This document shows positions 12,584 through 24,140 of a DNA stretch of 64,000 bases, one piece after another. The notes beneath the pieces were generated by a model. That model did no database searches and had not been told where the DNA came from. It saw only the letters and a program-made list of their open reading frames with translations. The stretch comes from Sorex araneus. Taxonomy: Eukaryota; Chordata; Mammalia; Eulipotyphla; Soricidae. The position numbers and the translations under genes are program-made. The stretch covers positions 188,521,095-188,585,094 of the forward strand of contig NC_073303.1 in assembly GCF_027595985.1 (NCBI RefSeq), read 5' to 3'. How positions within the stretch are numbered: the stretch's first letter is position 1; every line of letters begins with the position of its first letter.

Positions 12584-12830
12584 GGGCTGGAGCGATAGCA
12601 CAGCGATTGGGCATTTGCCTTTCATGCGGCCAACCCGTGTTGAATTCCTCTACCCCTCTCGGAGAGCCCGGCAAGCTACCGAGAGTATCGCACCCGCACG
12701 GCAGAGCCTGGCAAGCTACCCTTGGCGTTTTCAATATGCCAAAAACAGTAACAAATAAGTCTCACAATGAGAGATGTTACTGATGCCTGCTCAAACAAAT
12801 CAATGAGCAGTGGGATAGACAGTGACAGTG
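12584..12830 (+). mobile_element. Type B SINE, full length with target duplication
   Basis: Head 'ggctggagcgatagcacagc', complete body with both GGCAAGCTACC units, and tail ending 'gacagtgacagtg'. ACAATTGCCGAA (12 bp, perfect) flanks it at 12572-12583 and 12831-12842. One of the best-preserved type B copies here. Confidence 0.95.
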
Positions 12831-12944
12831 ACAATTGCCGAAATGGCATTGCAATTGCCATTAGGGTGGACAGATTCAAGTCCACCAATTTATCTCCACA
12901 TCAATAACAATGAATACATACATGCATATGTATAGTTAAATAGG

Positions 12945-12991
12945 TGATAGATAGATAGATGATAGATAGATAGATAGATAGACAGAAAGAC

Positions 12992-13051
<60 letters not shown>
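12945..13051. repeat. (GATA)n microsatellite
   Basis: About 105 bp of GATA repeats with GACA and GAAA interruptions near 12981-12993. Confidence 0.95.
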
Positions 13052-13053
<2 letters not shown>

Positions 13054-16000
13054 AAATACATATCTGCAACTTTCATAGTTAGGGTTTTAGGTTTACTTGC
13101 AAAAAATTCAATCCCCTCCACCCAGTGTTCCCAAATCTCACCCAAATCTCTCAAAGCTCTTACTTCCACATCAACTTCCAACAGTTCTTACTAATTGCCT
13201 AATGTTCAATCCATTACTTAAACACAAGAAATGAACAACACTTAAAACGTAGATTGTTTTTGCCTCATATTAGATCTCATATAATCTCCACAACATTTCA
13301 CTGATACCACACAGTGAATTTCACTTACGTTTCCCTAAATTCGTTGTGAAATCCAATAGCATCAAATTAAAGTTATCATTGGTGACTTTTATTTTGTAAT
13401 CTTCAGCTAACATTAAATTACATGCTCTAAGCTATAATCTTTAGTAAATTTTAAGAGAGCTTGACATGTTTGATTAGTAGAATATTTTTCTACAGTTCTA
13501 CAGTTCCACAGTGAATTGCACTTTCTGGGACAGTAAACATACTTGGATGCTTCATAAGATGTAGAAAAGCAACTCCATTTTCTCAGTTACCACAAGTTAT
13601 ATATACATGGAACTGCTAACATGCCAAGCATGACAGAAAAGAGATTTATGATTGTTGAATATTTATAAACTTTATTATACACAGTTCCCTTGCCAATCTT
13701 CTAGTCTTCCCAGTAAAAGACACAAGATTCCCATATCTTTTCCTCAAAATTAATATGAAATCAATGAGAATAAAAAATCCCATGACAAAATCTGTCACCT
13801 GAAAAAATACCATATTCAAAGTTGAAATTCTGTAACAAAAGCAATTACTTTCTACTTCTTTTTTATTTTATTTTATTTTTTTTTGCAATTACTTTCTAAC
13901 TGCGAATATCTTAATATAAGACTCCACTTGAAACAATGACCTAGAAATTTATCTTCTAAAGTTGTTTTTTTGCAAAATAGGACTCAACTATTTTATTTGA
14001 TGACTCAATTATGGATGTTAAAATTATATAAGAATTTATCAGCACATTTTATATTATTCATAATTTACCTTGCTTCATGTTTTATATTAAAATGAGTTTA
14101 TTTTTAACATAGGACACAGCAATTTATTTTAATTTTTGTAGTCAATTTATTTGATCAATATCAAAGTCAGTCAAAGGGGAAGTCTGCATGAAGAGACTTA
14201 AAAGAGAAAGAAAAATAAAGACAAACAGAACAAAACAAAACAAAAATTGGTTAGAAAATAATAATATAGAAAATAATATTTCTGTTATTCTAAAAAATAC
14301 TTTTTATTTATCTGAATTATCCTGCATTGTTTTCTGTGTTATAAATTCATTGATTTGGATATAAAACTTATTTAAAATTAAGGTTTGTATATTTAATACA
14401 AATATATAGTAAAATAAGTACTATAAAACTTTTAGTCTGTATCTATCATAGGTATAAAAGATAAAAAACATTTGTATGTCTGTGATATGAACATTTAGAA
14501 GTCTACCATCCTGTCCACTCACATTGGGTAGTGGGTCATTATACTTATAATGTATATACTTGCCCTAAAGTTACAATGGAAAGAAGTTTGTACCAGTGGA
14601 CAACCTTCATTTAATGTTCATATCATTAAGAACCACAAAGACAATCTCTCTATCTAAGAGTTTGATTTATTTTCTAAAATTTTTGTTTGATGATTCTTTG
14701 CTTGCATGCTTTTTTCATATTATATGTATGAATACATGTATATGGCATCACTTGTCATTCTGTGAATTATATAAGTCTATATTTCATATTTTACATAAAC
14801 ATTAAGGTCTGTCTATGTTGTTGGGAGTGACAAGATTTTTCTTTTTCCAAGGACAATAATAAAACATGTCTTCAATTATATTCAATTATATAATTAATTA
14901 ATAATCAGCTAATAATTCAGTTTTAAATAATTTTATCACTTAATATATCCACAATTAATATATAGATTTAGTTATCTTATTGGTAGTTCTGTGTTGGACT
15001 ATCTTGCACTAATAAATATTTCTAAATTTAGTAATTTTTGCTAGATCCATAAAATAATAATATTTTAAATAACAATGTATCAAAGTGCATAAATTCAATA
15101 CCATAGTAGAAATTTCATATACTTAAAATACAACTGAAAACTGAATCTATTCTTTTTCAAAGATGATTTCTCCTGAACAACATAAAAAACTCTTATAAGT
15201 GTGTTCAAGTTTTCTTTCTCAGACTTCCTTGTCACATTGTTATGCTCAGGTCTTACCAAGCACAGAAAAGTGATTAAAATAGTTTTTAATGCTAATTTAT
15301 ACATTCTCTACTATTATTTCACATGTTTTTTTAAATTATAGTGAGTACATACATACAGACATGATGTGTGTACATATAAATATAATATATATACTGTCAG
15401 TAATATATGTGTCCTTTCTATGGGGTAAATTATGGTTCATATGTCTCCAGTGTTTATAGCCTGCAATTCTACAAATTTTTTTGCTCACAAAAATTTATTT
15501 AACTTGCTAATTTCTTGGAACACGTTCATCATCACTTATGAACATATTCTCACTGTGAATTTAAGTTGGCCAATGCACAGTCTCTGGTGAGATTAGATAA
15601 GACAAGGCTTAGCCTTCTTATTTCAACACTCCCATTATCAAAATGGCTTTTGGTTTATTTAGGGCTAAGTTCTTAAAGTTTTCTCCTTTTTGGTGGTTAT
15701 TTCACTATTCATAAATTCCCACTCCCAGACTACTTGAAACTATCCTTATAGAAAATTACTGTGTCAAAAACTGGTTTATTAAAATCTAAAATAATAAGCA
15801 TAGACACCCATGTTTCCCCATTTACAAAAAAAATGTTTTAAAGTAGTGTTAAATTAGGTACCTGAAACTAAAAATTTTGTGATAGTAAACAGAAGAAGAT
15901 ACCTGAGATAAATATTGCAATAATTTGGTTTTTTTGGATATGATGCCTGAAGAGAGTTAATAAAAGCTTCTGTGCATCAAAAGAAATGCTAAATAACATG

Positions 16001-16257
16001 AAAAGAAAGCTTATGGAATTAATTTAAAATTCTAGATAAATTTAATCCTATCTATATATCCTATAGATAGAATAAGAAACTATAGCAAAAATATAAACAT
16101 GTCTAACTCAATATTAAAAAAGTAAAAATCTCAATTCAATTATAATGGGCACATATTTGAAGAGACCTTTCTTTTTCAAATATATATGAACTAGCTCTAT
16201 GGAAGTGCAAGTTATGAAATATTGAGAAATTGTAAATTAAAATACAGTGACACAGAG
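13052..16257. other. Unique, very AT-rich DNA
   Basis: No gene seen over 3.2 kb apart from the tiny retroinsertion at 13855-13884. Open frames at 14596-14805 and 15095-15304 have no recognised domain. A TA-rich run is near 15350-15400. Confidence 0.6.
13855..13884 (-). mobile_element. Poly(A)-only retroinsertion
   Basis: A 30-bp T-rich insert is flanked by a perfect 14-bp duplication, GCAATTACTTTCTA, at 13841-13854 and 13885-13898. It looks like target-primed reverse transcription that copied only a poly(A) tail of about 30 nt (with TTTTA interruptions), leaving no body sequence. Confidence 0.8.
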
Positions 16258-16505
16258 AGGGTTGGAGAGATGTACAGGGGATAATGCACCTGACCCAACT
16301 TCAGTACCAAATACAACATGACATTCTGATCATTATCACAAGGTATTGTCTGAACACTGGTAACCCCCAAGCACCATTGGGTTGTCCCTGGACCTCTGCA
16401 CTGCAGCATCTCTAAACACATCCTTATGGCCTAGCCCTGAAATGCCTTTAGCCCACTGTGTTCCCAGAGTCAATTAAGAGTTGACCCCAAATAAACAATG
16501 AAACA
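16258..16505 (+). mobile_element. Probable old SINE
   Basis: Starts 'gggttggagagatgtacagg', resembling the head, and ends A-rich ('ccccaaataaac'), with degraded blocks between. Assignment to type A is uncertain. Confidence 0.4.
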
Positions 16506-16509
16506 CAAT

Positions 16510-16890
16510 GTGATTTATGTTAATTAGAATGAACACTATCAAAAATCAATAATGGACGCTCAAAAGATGTGGCATAAATAAAACCATGTTCACTGAAAAA
16601 ATTATGACTCGGTGTGGCCAAAATGCACAAAGTTCTAAAAATTGAAAGTACAATTGCTTGTGATTATTTGTGATTATACAGCTCCACTTCCTTGTCAGCA
16701 AAAAAAAAAAAAAACAAATCACAATACAAGGTGATACCTGCATTCGTATGTTCACTTTAGTATCATTAAGATATGGAAACCACCTTAGTTTCCATCAACT
16801 GATGAAGAGATGAGGAAACAATGGTCTGGTGGTACATATCTACAATTAAAAAGATGTCAGGCACTAAAAAATAATGAAGTCTTTTTTCGA
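16510..16890 (+). mobile_element. Old L1 ORF2 3' fragment
   Basis: The stretch around 16730-16830 ('gatatggaaaccacc', 'catcaactgatgaagagatg') corresponds to the extreme 3' coding part of mammalian L1 ORF2. Reading frames are broken, and an A-run sits at 16700-16714. Ancient copy. Confidence 0.6.
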
Positions 16891-18380
16891 CAGTTTTATT
16901 CATTATAATTGGATTCAACACATATCCACACCTCTCTATTCTTTTATGTATCCCATCTCATTTTACCTGTTTTATTGAGTCAGATATTAGACACTTTTAT
17001 CACACTTGAGTCACTTTTCTTGGTTTTCTGCATTAATTACTAGTAATTCATATTACCTTCCAAAGAAAAGATGAAGAGCTTTAACAGTTTGTGGAGAATA
17101 ACAATTATTTTTGAAATAGCAGGTATTAATTTCAAAAGGTAATAGTAATTCAACAATTTAATAATGGATGGAACACAGAGACAATGAATTTAATATTGTT
17201 TCTTGCAGATGATATTCACTCTGCTTCAAGAGCATGACATTTAAATTTGCACATACCTATGTATATTATTTGTAAGTGTATTTTCTATGTATAGAAGAAA
17301 AAAATTATTTTAGGTACATATATTTATTTTTATATATCTATTTATTTATTTTAGGTATATGTATTTCTGCCAAGAGAAAAAAATCAATTGACTTTAATGT
17401 ATTTATATGATGCAAATATGTGTATGCATATACATATGAAATAAAACATCAGGAAGCAAAACAAAAATATGAGCTCAAGACACTGCCAGTGTGAATATTT
17501 ATTCAAACAGTTCTTAAAAAGAAAATCTTTCATATTCTAATTAAAGTTGCAAAACTTCACAATTTGAGTTACTTAGCTCATTTGTTTCCTGACTTCTTTA
17601 TTTCAAGTTAAATACTTCTAAGGTAGGTCATATAATTCAATGACCTTTAAAGTAAAATTGAAATATTTGATTTTACTGCTTTTCTTTATCTCTTTTTTTC
17701 TCTCACCACATGCAGCCTATAAATGCCAGTAGAATTAATTGCCTAATTATAGGGAATAAAAACATTGCCTTTTGAAAGGTTTTAAATGTGTATATCCTGC
17801 TGTGGAGATTTTGCTTGACTATTTGACCTATATAGTTTGTACTTCTTAAAGAAAATAAGGACTTCACTTTGGACGACATTTTAACTTGATAATTAATGCA
17901 ATAAAACTTCTCTATAATTTTTACATAGTTTTTTGTATATTAAAGGCTTAAACTAAATCTATTTCATTGTTTAATTTTAAATATAAATTCTGTATGTGCT
18001 CTTCAATAAGCACCATTATGTATTTGTTTTTATTTCTATAACTTAATAATACGGTCGAAAAGTAGGATAAAGGAGAAGGCAAATTATGGTAGATTAGAAT
18101 ACAATATATGCATTCCAGTAGAGGATTTGAAGAGTTTGAATTATAGGTCACATAAAAAAAACACATATACTTAAAAAAAAGTATTCATAATTTTTCAATG
18201 TTTCACAAATGATTGTGTTTTTCAATCTGTTTATATTTAATTTAGTTTCAAGGCAAATTTATCTATTCTGATATGGTCAGACCTCAAGCATTAGTTTAAA
18301 GACATTCATACAGTAGTATAATTGATGGGATCGAAAGAGATTTTATACCAGAAACTAAAATATAAAAGAAGAGAGGGACC
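16891..18380. other. Unique AT-rich DNA
   Basis: No gene or assignable repeat seen. Confidence 0.6.
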
Positions 18381-18556
18381 AAGGGGCTAAAAAGATAATG
18401 CAGTGAGTATCACACATGCTTTGTATGCAGCCAACACAGGTTTAATCCCCAAATCGCATGTTACTGCCAAGAGTAAGTCTTGAACTCAGAGCCAGGAATA
18501 AGCTCCAATTACTGCTGGGTAATTCAACCTCACCCAACACGCACCCCCCCCACACA
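18381..18556 (+). mobile_element. Old type A SINE
   Basis: Head 'ggggctaaaaagataatgca', B-box remnant 'ggtttaatccc' and 'agagccaggaataagc' block. The end is C-rich with CA repeats instead of an A tail (18541-18565). Confidence 0.65.
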
Positions 18557-18573
18557 CACACCCCATCCTCCCC

Positions 18574-18827
18574 TATCACTGTATCTTTGTCATCCTGTTG
18601 TTCATTGATTTGCTCGAGCGGGCACCAGTAACGTCTCCATTGTGAGACTTGTTGCTACTGTTTTTGGCATATCGAATATGCCATGGGTAGCTTGTCAGGC
18701 TCCACCATGTGGGCAAGATACTCTCGGTAGCTTTCCGGGCTCTCCGAGAGGGGTGGAGAAATCGAACATGGGTCAGGCGCGTGCAAGACAAATGCCCTAC
18801 ATGCTGTGCTATCACTCCAACCCCCTA
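18574..18827 (-). mobile_element. Type B SINE, full length
   Basis: From the minus strand: head with 'cgatttctcc' B-box remnant, body with two GGCAAGCTAC-like units, and tail 'gagacgttactggtgcccgc' then 'caaatcaatgaacaacagg'. Moderately diverged. Confidence 0.92.
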
Positions 18828-19262
18828 AGGAAAAAAAAATAGAAACAAGAGAGATGTGGTTAAGAAGAAAGTAGATGTAATGCAAAAATTAGATATTAAA
18901 CTTAATGGTGCCACACATATGCCAAGGGGATATGAACAGGTTTAAATTTCAGGTAAGGATTTCTAGAGAGAATAAGCCAGACTTAAAAAAAAAAAACAGA
19001 TTTGAAAATAATTAAGCTGGCCTTTTGCTGTAGATAGGAACAGGGTCAAGTTGAGTGTTTTTGTGCATGTAGCATGGGATTTACATGGCCAGGTCCGCCT
19101 ACGGGTATCAAGGTGGGGAACTCACCTTGCACATATTGGGACTCATGGGACTCACCATCCAATATAATCACAAGTACCTTAAAATATATCTTGTATAAGA
19201 TTTTTACCACATATATATATACACATATGTATTCACATACTATTGTTTTTATTTTTCTAGGT
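18828..19262. other. Unique DNA
   Basis: No gene or repeat recognised. A short TA run is at about 19210-19225. Confidence 0.55.
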
Positions 19263-19279
19263 AATCCAGAACAATTCTT

Positions 19280-19456
19280 TTTTTTTTTTTTTTTACTTTT
19301 TGGGTCACACCTGGCGATGCACAGGGCTTTTTCCTGGCTCATGCAATCAGGAATCACTCTTGGCAGTGCTCCGACCATATGGGATACTGGGAATTGAACC
19401 CGGGTCAGCCATGTGCAAGGCAAACGCCCTACCCACTGTGCTATTGCTCCAGCCCC
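19280..19456 (-). mobile_element. Type A SINE with 17-bp target duplication
   Basis: Near-consensus antisense copy with a 17-bp T run at its tail end. AATCCAGAACAATTCTT (17 bp, perfect) flanks it at 19263-19279 and 19457-19473, typical of L1-driven insertion. Young. Confidence 0.96.
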
Positions 19457-19473
19457 AATCCAGAACAATTCTT

Positions 19474-20180
19474 ATATTTTGTAAATTAAAATGTCTTGAT
19501 CTATATTTAAAACTATGAAGAGAAAAAATACTTTGAGAAGAATTTGAATTACAACTTTATGAAATGAAGAGAGGCATGCATGTAGTCATGATTTCTACAG
19601 TGAGCATTCATAGCACAAACAGTTTAATAATTGTGCTACAAATAAATTATTTCCAGAGGGATTCAGCCTACATAAAAGTAGCTTCTTCATCTGCACAGGA
19701 TATGAACACTGCACTTCACTCAGTTTATCCCAAGAGGTCAAGTAGTCCCTGAAAAGCATATTTCCCCAGACAGCAACACATTAATATCTGGTAGGGATTT
19801 AAGAAGGGAAATAAAACTTTCTCTTCTCAGAAATTTATGTCAGGTTGAATATAGGCTTTGATGGTCACACTAAACTTTCAATGTCCTACTTCTTGATCTG
19901 AGCGATTGAATCTTATTCTTTTCTATTTCTTTCTACGTTTCAAACGGATATAAGACAATGTGATCAGTAATACTTTTGTGAGTTCTTTTATGAGTCATGG
20001 CACTAGCCATTGTGTGTCATTGTATTTCCACCAGTGTAGAGAATGTCTCGTCCAAGGCGCTGAGTATGGTCACATTCAAGAGTTGATTCCAAGAGAAGGT
20101 CGAATACACCTTTCTTCAAAGGCAGTAGGTTTCATTTCAGTGACTTGTAGATAACCTCTAGGTACTTATGCAATGATTTG
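19474..20180. other. Unique DNA
   Basis: No gene recognised; small open frames at 19564-19752 and 19960-20154 have no identifiable domain. Confidence 0.55.
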
Positions 20181-20195
20181 CCTTTGCGTCCTTTT

Positions 20196-20377
20196 TTTTT
20201 TTTTTTGCTTTTTTGCTTTTTGGGTCACACCCAGTGATGCACAGGGGTTACTCCTGGCTCTGCACTCAGGAATCACCCCTGGCAGTACTCAGGGGACCAT
20301 ATGGGATGCTGGGATTCGAACCTGGGTCAGCCGCGTGCAAGGCAAACGCCCTACCCTCTGTGCTATTCCTCCAGCCC
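20196..20377 (-). mobile_element. Type A SINE with 15-bp target duplication
   Basis: Near-consensus antisense copy. CCTTTGCGTCCTTTT is repeated at 20181-20195 and 20378-20392. Confidence 0.95.
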
Positions 20378-20603
20378 CCTTTGCGTCCTTTTAAGGTTGA
20401 GTCAAACTGCATAATTAGCAGCTGGAACGGGTATTGAACAAAATATAGTTGCAAAATATATTTACTAAATTTATACTGTAAAGTATTACATGTCACTGAT
20501 TGGATTGGATTGAGTCAGTAATGTAATGATACTAGATACGGAAATAAGATTACAGCATTGCGTTTGTAGTATCTAATTTTAATTGCTATTGATTTTATTT
20601 TCA

Positions 20604-20726
20604 TGGCAGTGTCTGTCAAGCTACCCATGGCATATTCAGTATGCAAAAAAGAGTAACAATGGAGACGTTACTAGTGCCCACTTGAGCAAATCGATGAATG
20701 GCGGGACGACAGTGCTACAGTGTAAG
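20604..20726 (+). mobile_element. 5'-truncated type B SINE
   Basis: Only the last half of the body and the RTE-like tail remain ('tgtcaagctacccatggc', 'tggagacgttactagtgccc', 'gacgacagtgctacagtg'). Confidence 0.88.
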
Positions 20727-20785
20727 ATTTCATTTAAATGTTGTCAAATATTGCATTGCTATAATAAACCTATATTAGATATATT

Positions 20786-21261
20786 TGATGGAGGCAGTAT
20801 GGCGTCTACACCACCACCCTTTGTGCTCTCCTGAACCCTGCTCACCATCTCGCCTTATACAGCGCGTGGCTCCACACGCCAGGTATGGAACTCTATGTGT
20901 GATCCCTGCTAGAACTCTACACATGATTCCTGTTCGACATCAACAGCAGTTTTTCAAGATTCAGACAGAATGGTGTCAGAGGGGCAAGGAGAAACCATGT
21001 CCGTGGCCACAGTGTAGCTGCCTGCCTCAGCAAGTCCAAATAGCAGCGCCCTAGGACATAGAGCCATGGTGGCAGTGCGTGCAGTGGCTCATCCACTATT
21101 GGGTGCTGTCAGCCAACCACCAGGTAACCCACTACTTGGAGAAGGTGTTCGACCTGGCACAGACTCTCGGAGATAGGGTCCAGCTCTGCCAGCTGCTCAA
21201 CAACCCCTGGATTCACTCCATAAATCTCAAGGAGATCAACCTAAGACCACAGATGTCCCAG
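20786..21261 (+). pseudogene. VAV3: Retroposed VAV-family (best fit VAV3) 5' leader and coding exon 1
   Basis: Positions 21058-21261 translate, with no indel, into 68 codons matching the start of a VAV guanine-nucleotide exchange factor: the N-terminal half of the calponin-homology domain. Visible anchors are QWLIH, FDLAQTL, QLLNN and SINLKEINLRPQMSQ. 'FDLAQTL' and 'HSINLKEI' fit VAV3 better than VAV1 or VAV2 as I know them. The expected ATG is ATA, and several core residues are changed. The copy stops at the known end of exon 1 (MSQ), where the DNA reads CAG then GTGCTG, a splice-donor-like boundary. The ~270 bp before it is GC-richer than the surroundings and is probably leader sequence. 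It runs directly into an internally deleted RTE, so it looks carried by that element. Broken, not expected to be functional. Confidence 0.75.
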
Positions 21262-21652
21262 GTGCTGCCCAGAGACACAAGCAGTTGTGTGTTTGTCTGT
21301 TTGTCAATGTGCAGATCGTTACAACATGCCAATAGACCAAAAGCTTACATTCGGTACACTGGGAACACCTGTAAAGGCAATTAGAGATGACTCCAAAAGC
21401 CTTCCCGTATCTCTCAAGAGCCTGGCAAGCTACCAAGAGTACCCCGCCCCCGCACTGCAGAGCCTGGCAAGCTACCTGTGGCGTACTCGATATGCCAAAA
21501 ACAGTAACAATGACAGTCCTCATTCCCTTGATCCTGAAAGAGCCCCCGCTATGCCATCGGGCTACACTAGCACATGACAGGGATGAAAGGAGACGTTACT
21601 GGCTCCCCCTCAAGCAAATCGATAAACAACGGGATGACAGTGACAGTGATAT
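21262..21652 (+). mobile_element. Internally deleted RTE derivative joined to the VAV exon copy
   Basis: From about 21353 it matches the RTE 5'UTR seen at 50.25 kb ('ggaacacctgtaa', 'ccaaaagcc'), then the body unit with two GGCAAGCTACC copies, then 'tctcattcccttgatcctga'-like sequence. It jumps into the RTE C-terminal coding end; translated, the 3' part reads HDRDERRRYW followed by the tail 'gacagtgacagtgat'. Positions 21262-21352 are not recognised and could be VAV intron 1 or more RTE 5'UTR. A weak target duplication, GATATAT, is at 20779-20785 and 21653-21659. Confidence 0.75.
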
Positions 21653-21659
21653 GATATAT

Positions 21660-22675
21660 CATTTTTTGCTATTTAGCTTATTTTACTCCTATTACAAATT
21701 TTTATAGCGCTATTTTATCTTAGAAAAATGCACATATTCTAATTTTCTTCCAGATACCTTTTCCTAATTTACAGTCTCACTAATAGTATTTGAGATATTT
21801 AGTAGCATAATAATTGTCAATAGTTAATATTAAAATGTTTTATTTAGTCAAGTGGAAAAGAGAATAAATTATATTTTTGAAGCATTATATCTAATTTATG
21901 TTATATCTATTAGAAATAATAGCTTGGCATTGTTATAGTCTGGGATTCTTTATAACAGCGCAGAGATTAGTGTAGAGATAAGAATTAAAACTACTCTTAA
22001 ACTTTGTTATTAATTAAACAATAAATCATATTGCAATTTCTTTTATTATATGTATACATTTCAAAATTATTGCAATATCAATAACTTCTCAACATGGATA
22101 ATATCAACAAAAGAGCAATTATTTCATAAATAGTTCTAAAGTAACAAGTCCATAAAATTAACGTGGTGTCAAAATAATCCATTAATGCAAAATGGTATTT
22201 CTCAAATCTTTAATACAAAAAAGTTTTCTACAATTCTGAAAAAATTAAGAAACTCACTGGTGTTTATATTCTATTAGTGATAGCAAGCACAAATAATAGT
22301 AAACATTATAAATGTTTAATGCATTCATCTTTGTTTTCAGTAAGCATTAAATTGAATATCTAGTTAAAAACTCATATTGTATATGATATTGAGGATCAAT
22401 AAATTTAGAAAAATTATAATTCCAAACTATTAGTTTCATTGACTCACCACAATTAAAACTGATGTGTTAAAACTATAATCTAACACGCTAATTGCTGCTT
22501 GATTAAACATTAAAGGACATACTACCACCTAGTGGCAAAATGTGTTTGTCAAAGAAAAACTAATTTTTTAGTATATTTCATATATTTTTCTATTGTATTT
22601 CAGGCTCATGTGATTGTATTTTATTTAAATTTGATTTATTGAAATTGCTCATGCCTTAGGATTTTAGTTCTTATA
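21660..22675. other. Unique, very AT-rich DNA
   Basis: Nothing recognised. Confidence 0.6.
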
Positions 22676-22893
22676 CACTTTCACTTGTATCACTTGTCAT
22701 CTTATTGGTCTTCAATTTGCTCGAGCAGCCGCCAGTAACATCTCCATTCGCCCCTGCCACATGCAAATGTAACGCAAACGCAATGGTATCTGCTCCCTCC
22801 AGGAACACAAAGAGCTTCAAACTGTTCATTCAGGGTTTTGATGAAGAAGTCTGACCATCTCGCAGGTGGGCGGCCACGCGGCCTGTACATTTT
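22676..22893 (-). mobile_element. 5'-truncated RTE, C-terminal coding end
   Basis: The minus strand encodes the last ~60 residues of an RTE ORF2-type protein (GRPPARWSDFFIKTLNE, then WRCYWRLLEQIEDQ and stop at 22702). The short tail 'gatacaagtgaaag' follows with no poly(A). This supplies a clean reference for the RTE 3' end, the same segment that forms the tail of type B SINEs. Confidence 0.9.
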
Positions 22894-22911
22894 ATCCATT
22901 TTACAGTCCAT

Positions 22912-24130
22912 ATTTTTACATTAATAAAGTATGAGCTTTCACGTTTCCATTTTTCCTTGCATTTCTCTAATCTTTGCTACCTTAATTTCACTACTATAAA
23001 TTTTTGTTTTGGGGTGATGTCTCTCAAATAGTACTAGGAGATCTGGGGCTTTTTCCAGTGTTGGAGGAAGATAATGGAATGGGAGGCTTGGAACTCAGCA
23101 TCTTATGTAATGCCTGAACTCTCTTCATGGCCCCCTGAAATGTTATTTTGTTATTATGATTTCCATCATCACTTTGTCAAGCATATTAACTCTAGATCTT
23201 GTATTCCTGTGACTGTAAACTTGAAGTCAATCAGATTTGCCTTAAAACTCTTTTAGCTCTACTGAATCTCCAACTAAGCTTCCTGCTTACCAAGGTAGGG
23301 TCCTATTACTCTCTATATATTGATGAGCCTTCTCAGTTGTCCTAAGCATGTTTTGACTTAGTGCTTCATATTGCTACAGTTTTGGTAGCTCTTTCCTAAA
23401 ATTACTTGGTTTTCTGACTATGTACTCTAGTCTATGTTCAGTGCTACATTGTGTGATGAACTTTAGTTTTCCCTTGGGCACCTCTTCTTTGACTTTCTGT
23501 TTCTTTTCCCTGGAAGCTCTAGATCCCTTAGCTTACCCAGACTGCTGTCATTTCCTGCTCAACTCAGTTATCAAAGACTCTAGTTTCCTCCTTTTTTTCA
23601 GCCAGAAAATTTTTGAGCGGTTAGCTGGGGTAATTGAATGTTCAAAGTATAATTTCTTCCTCTCACTCTAAGAGTGCAATAAATATCCCTGCCTATTATT
23701 CAATGTCTTGTGAATCATTTATTTCATACAATTAAAGTTTTCCATTATTTCTGATGGAAAGACGTTTTCCCTTTTCAGAAATATTTTTTTACTATTTCTA
23801 TAAAAAGTCACTTTTAATGATCAACTTAAAGAAAGTTTTAAAAATTATAATCTATCAGACCTTAATATTGCAGCACATATTTCATAAGAAAAAAAAATAC
23901 TTCATATCATTAAAGTATTCTGTTGTACTTGTGATGTAAAGACAAACATCTCCGATGTTTAATATGCATTTATCATACCTTTTTATCAAAAGGAGACAAA
24001 TTAATTCTTCAAATTAGCAAGCAAATATCAGAAAGTAAATGCTAAATTAATGTGTTTAAAATTGAGTCATTGATATTTAGAAGGAATACGGGATCTAGAG
24101 AATCAGCTGAGAGGTTAAACCTATAAAGGT
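22912..24130. other. Unique DNA
   Basis: A weak antisense SINE trace lies at about 23008-23110. No gene seen; open frames at 23420-23671 and 23754-23939 are unsupported. Confidence 0.55.
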
Positions 24131-24140
24131 AAAGAAATAG

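Noticed and set aside
12945-13051. Regular repeat array considered as CRISPR-like.
   Set aside because: Units are 4 bp with no spacers; it is a GATA microsatellite in mammalian DNA.
20786-21261. A genuine functional VAV3 first exon.
   Set aside because: The initiator is ATA, several core residues are altered, a stop lies in frame just upstream, and the segment abuts an RTE derivative. A decayed copy is more likely, though locus alignment is needed to be certain.
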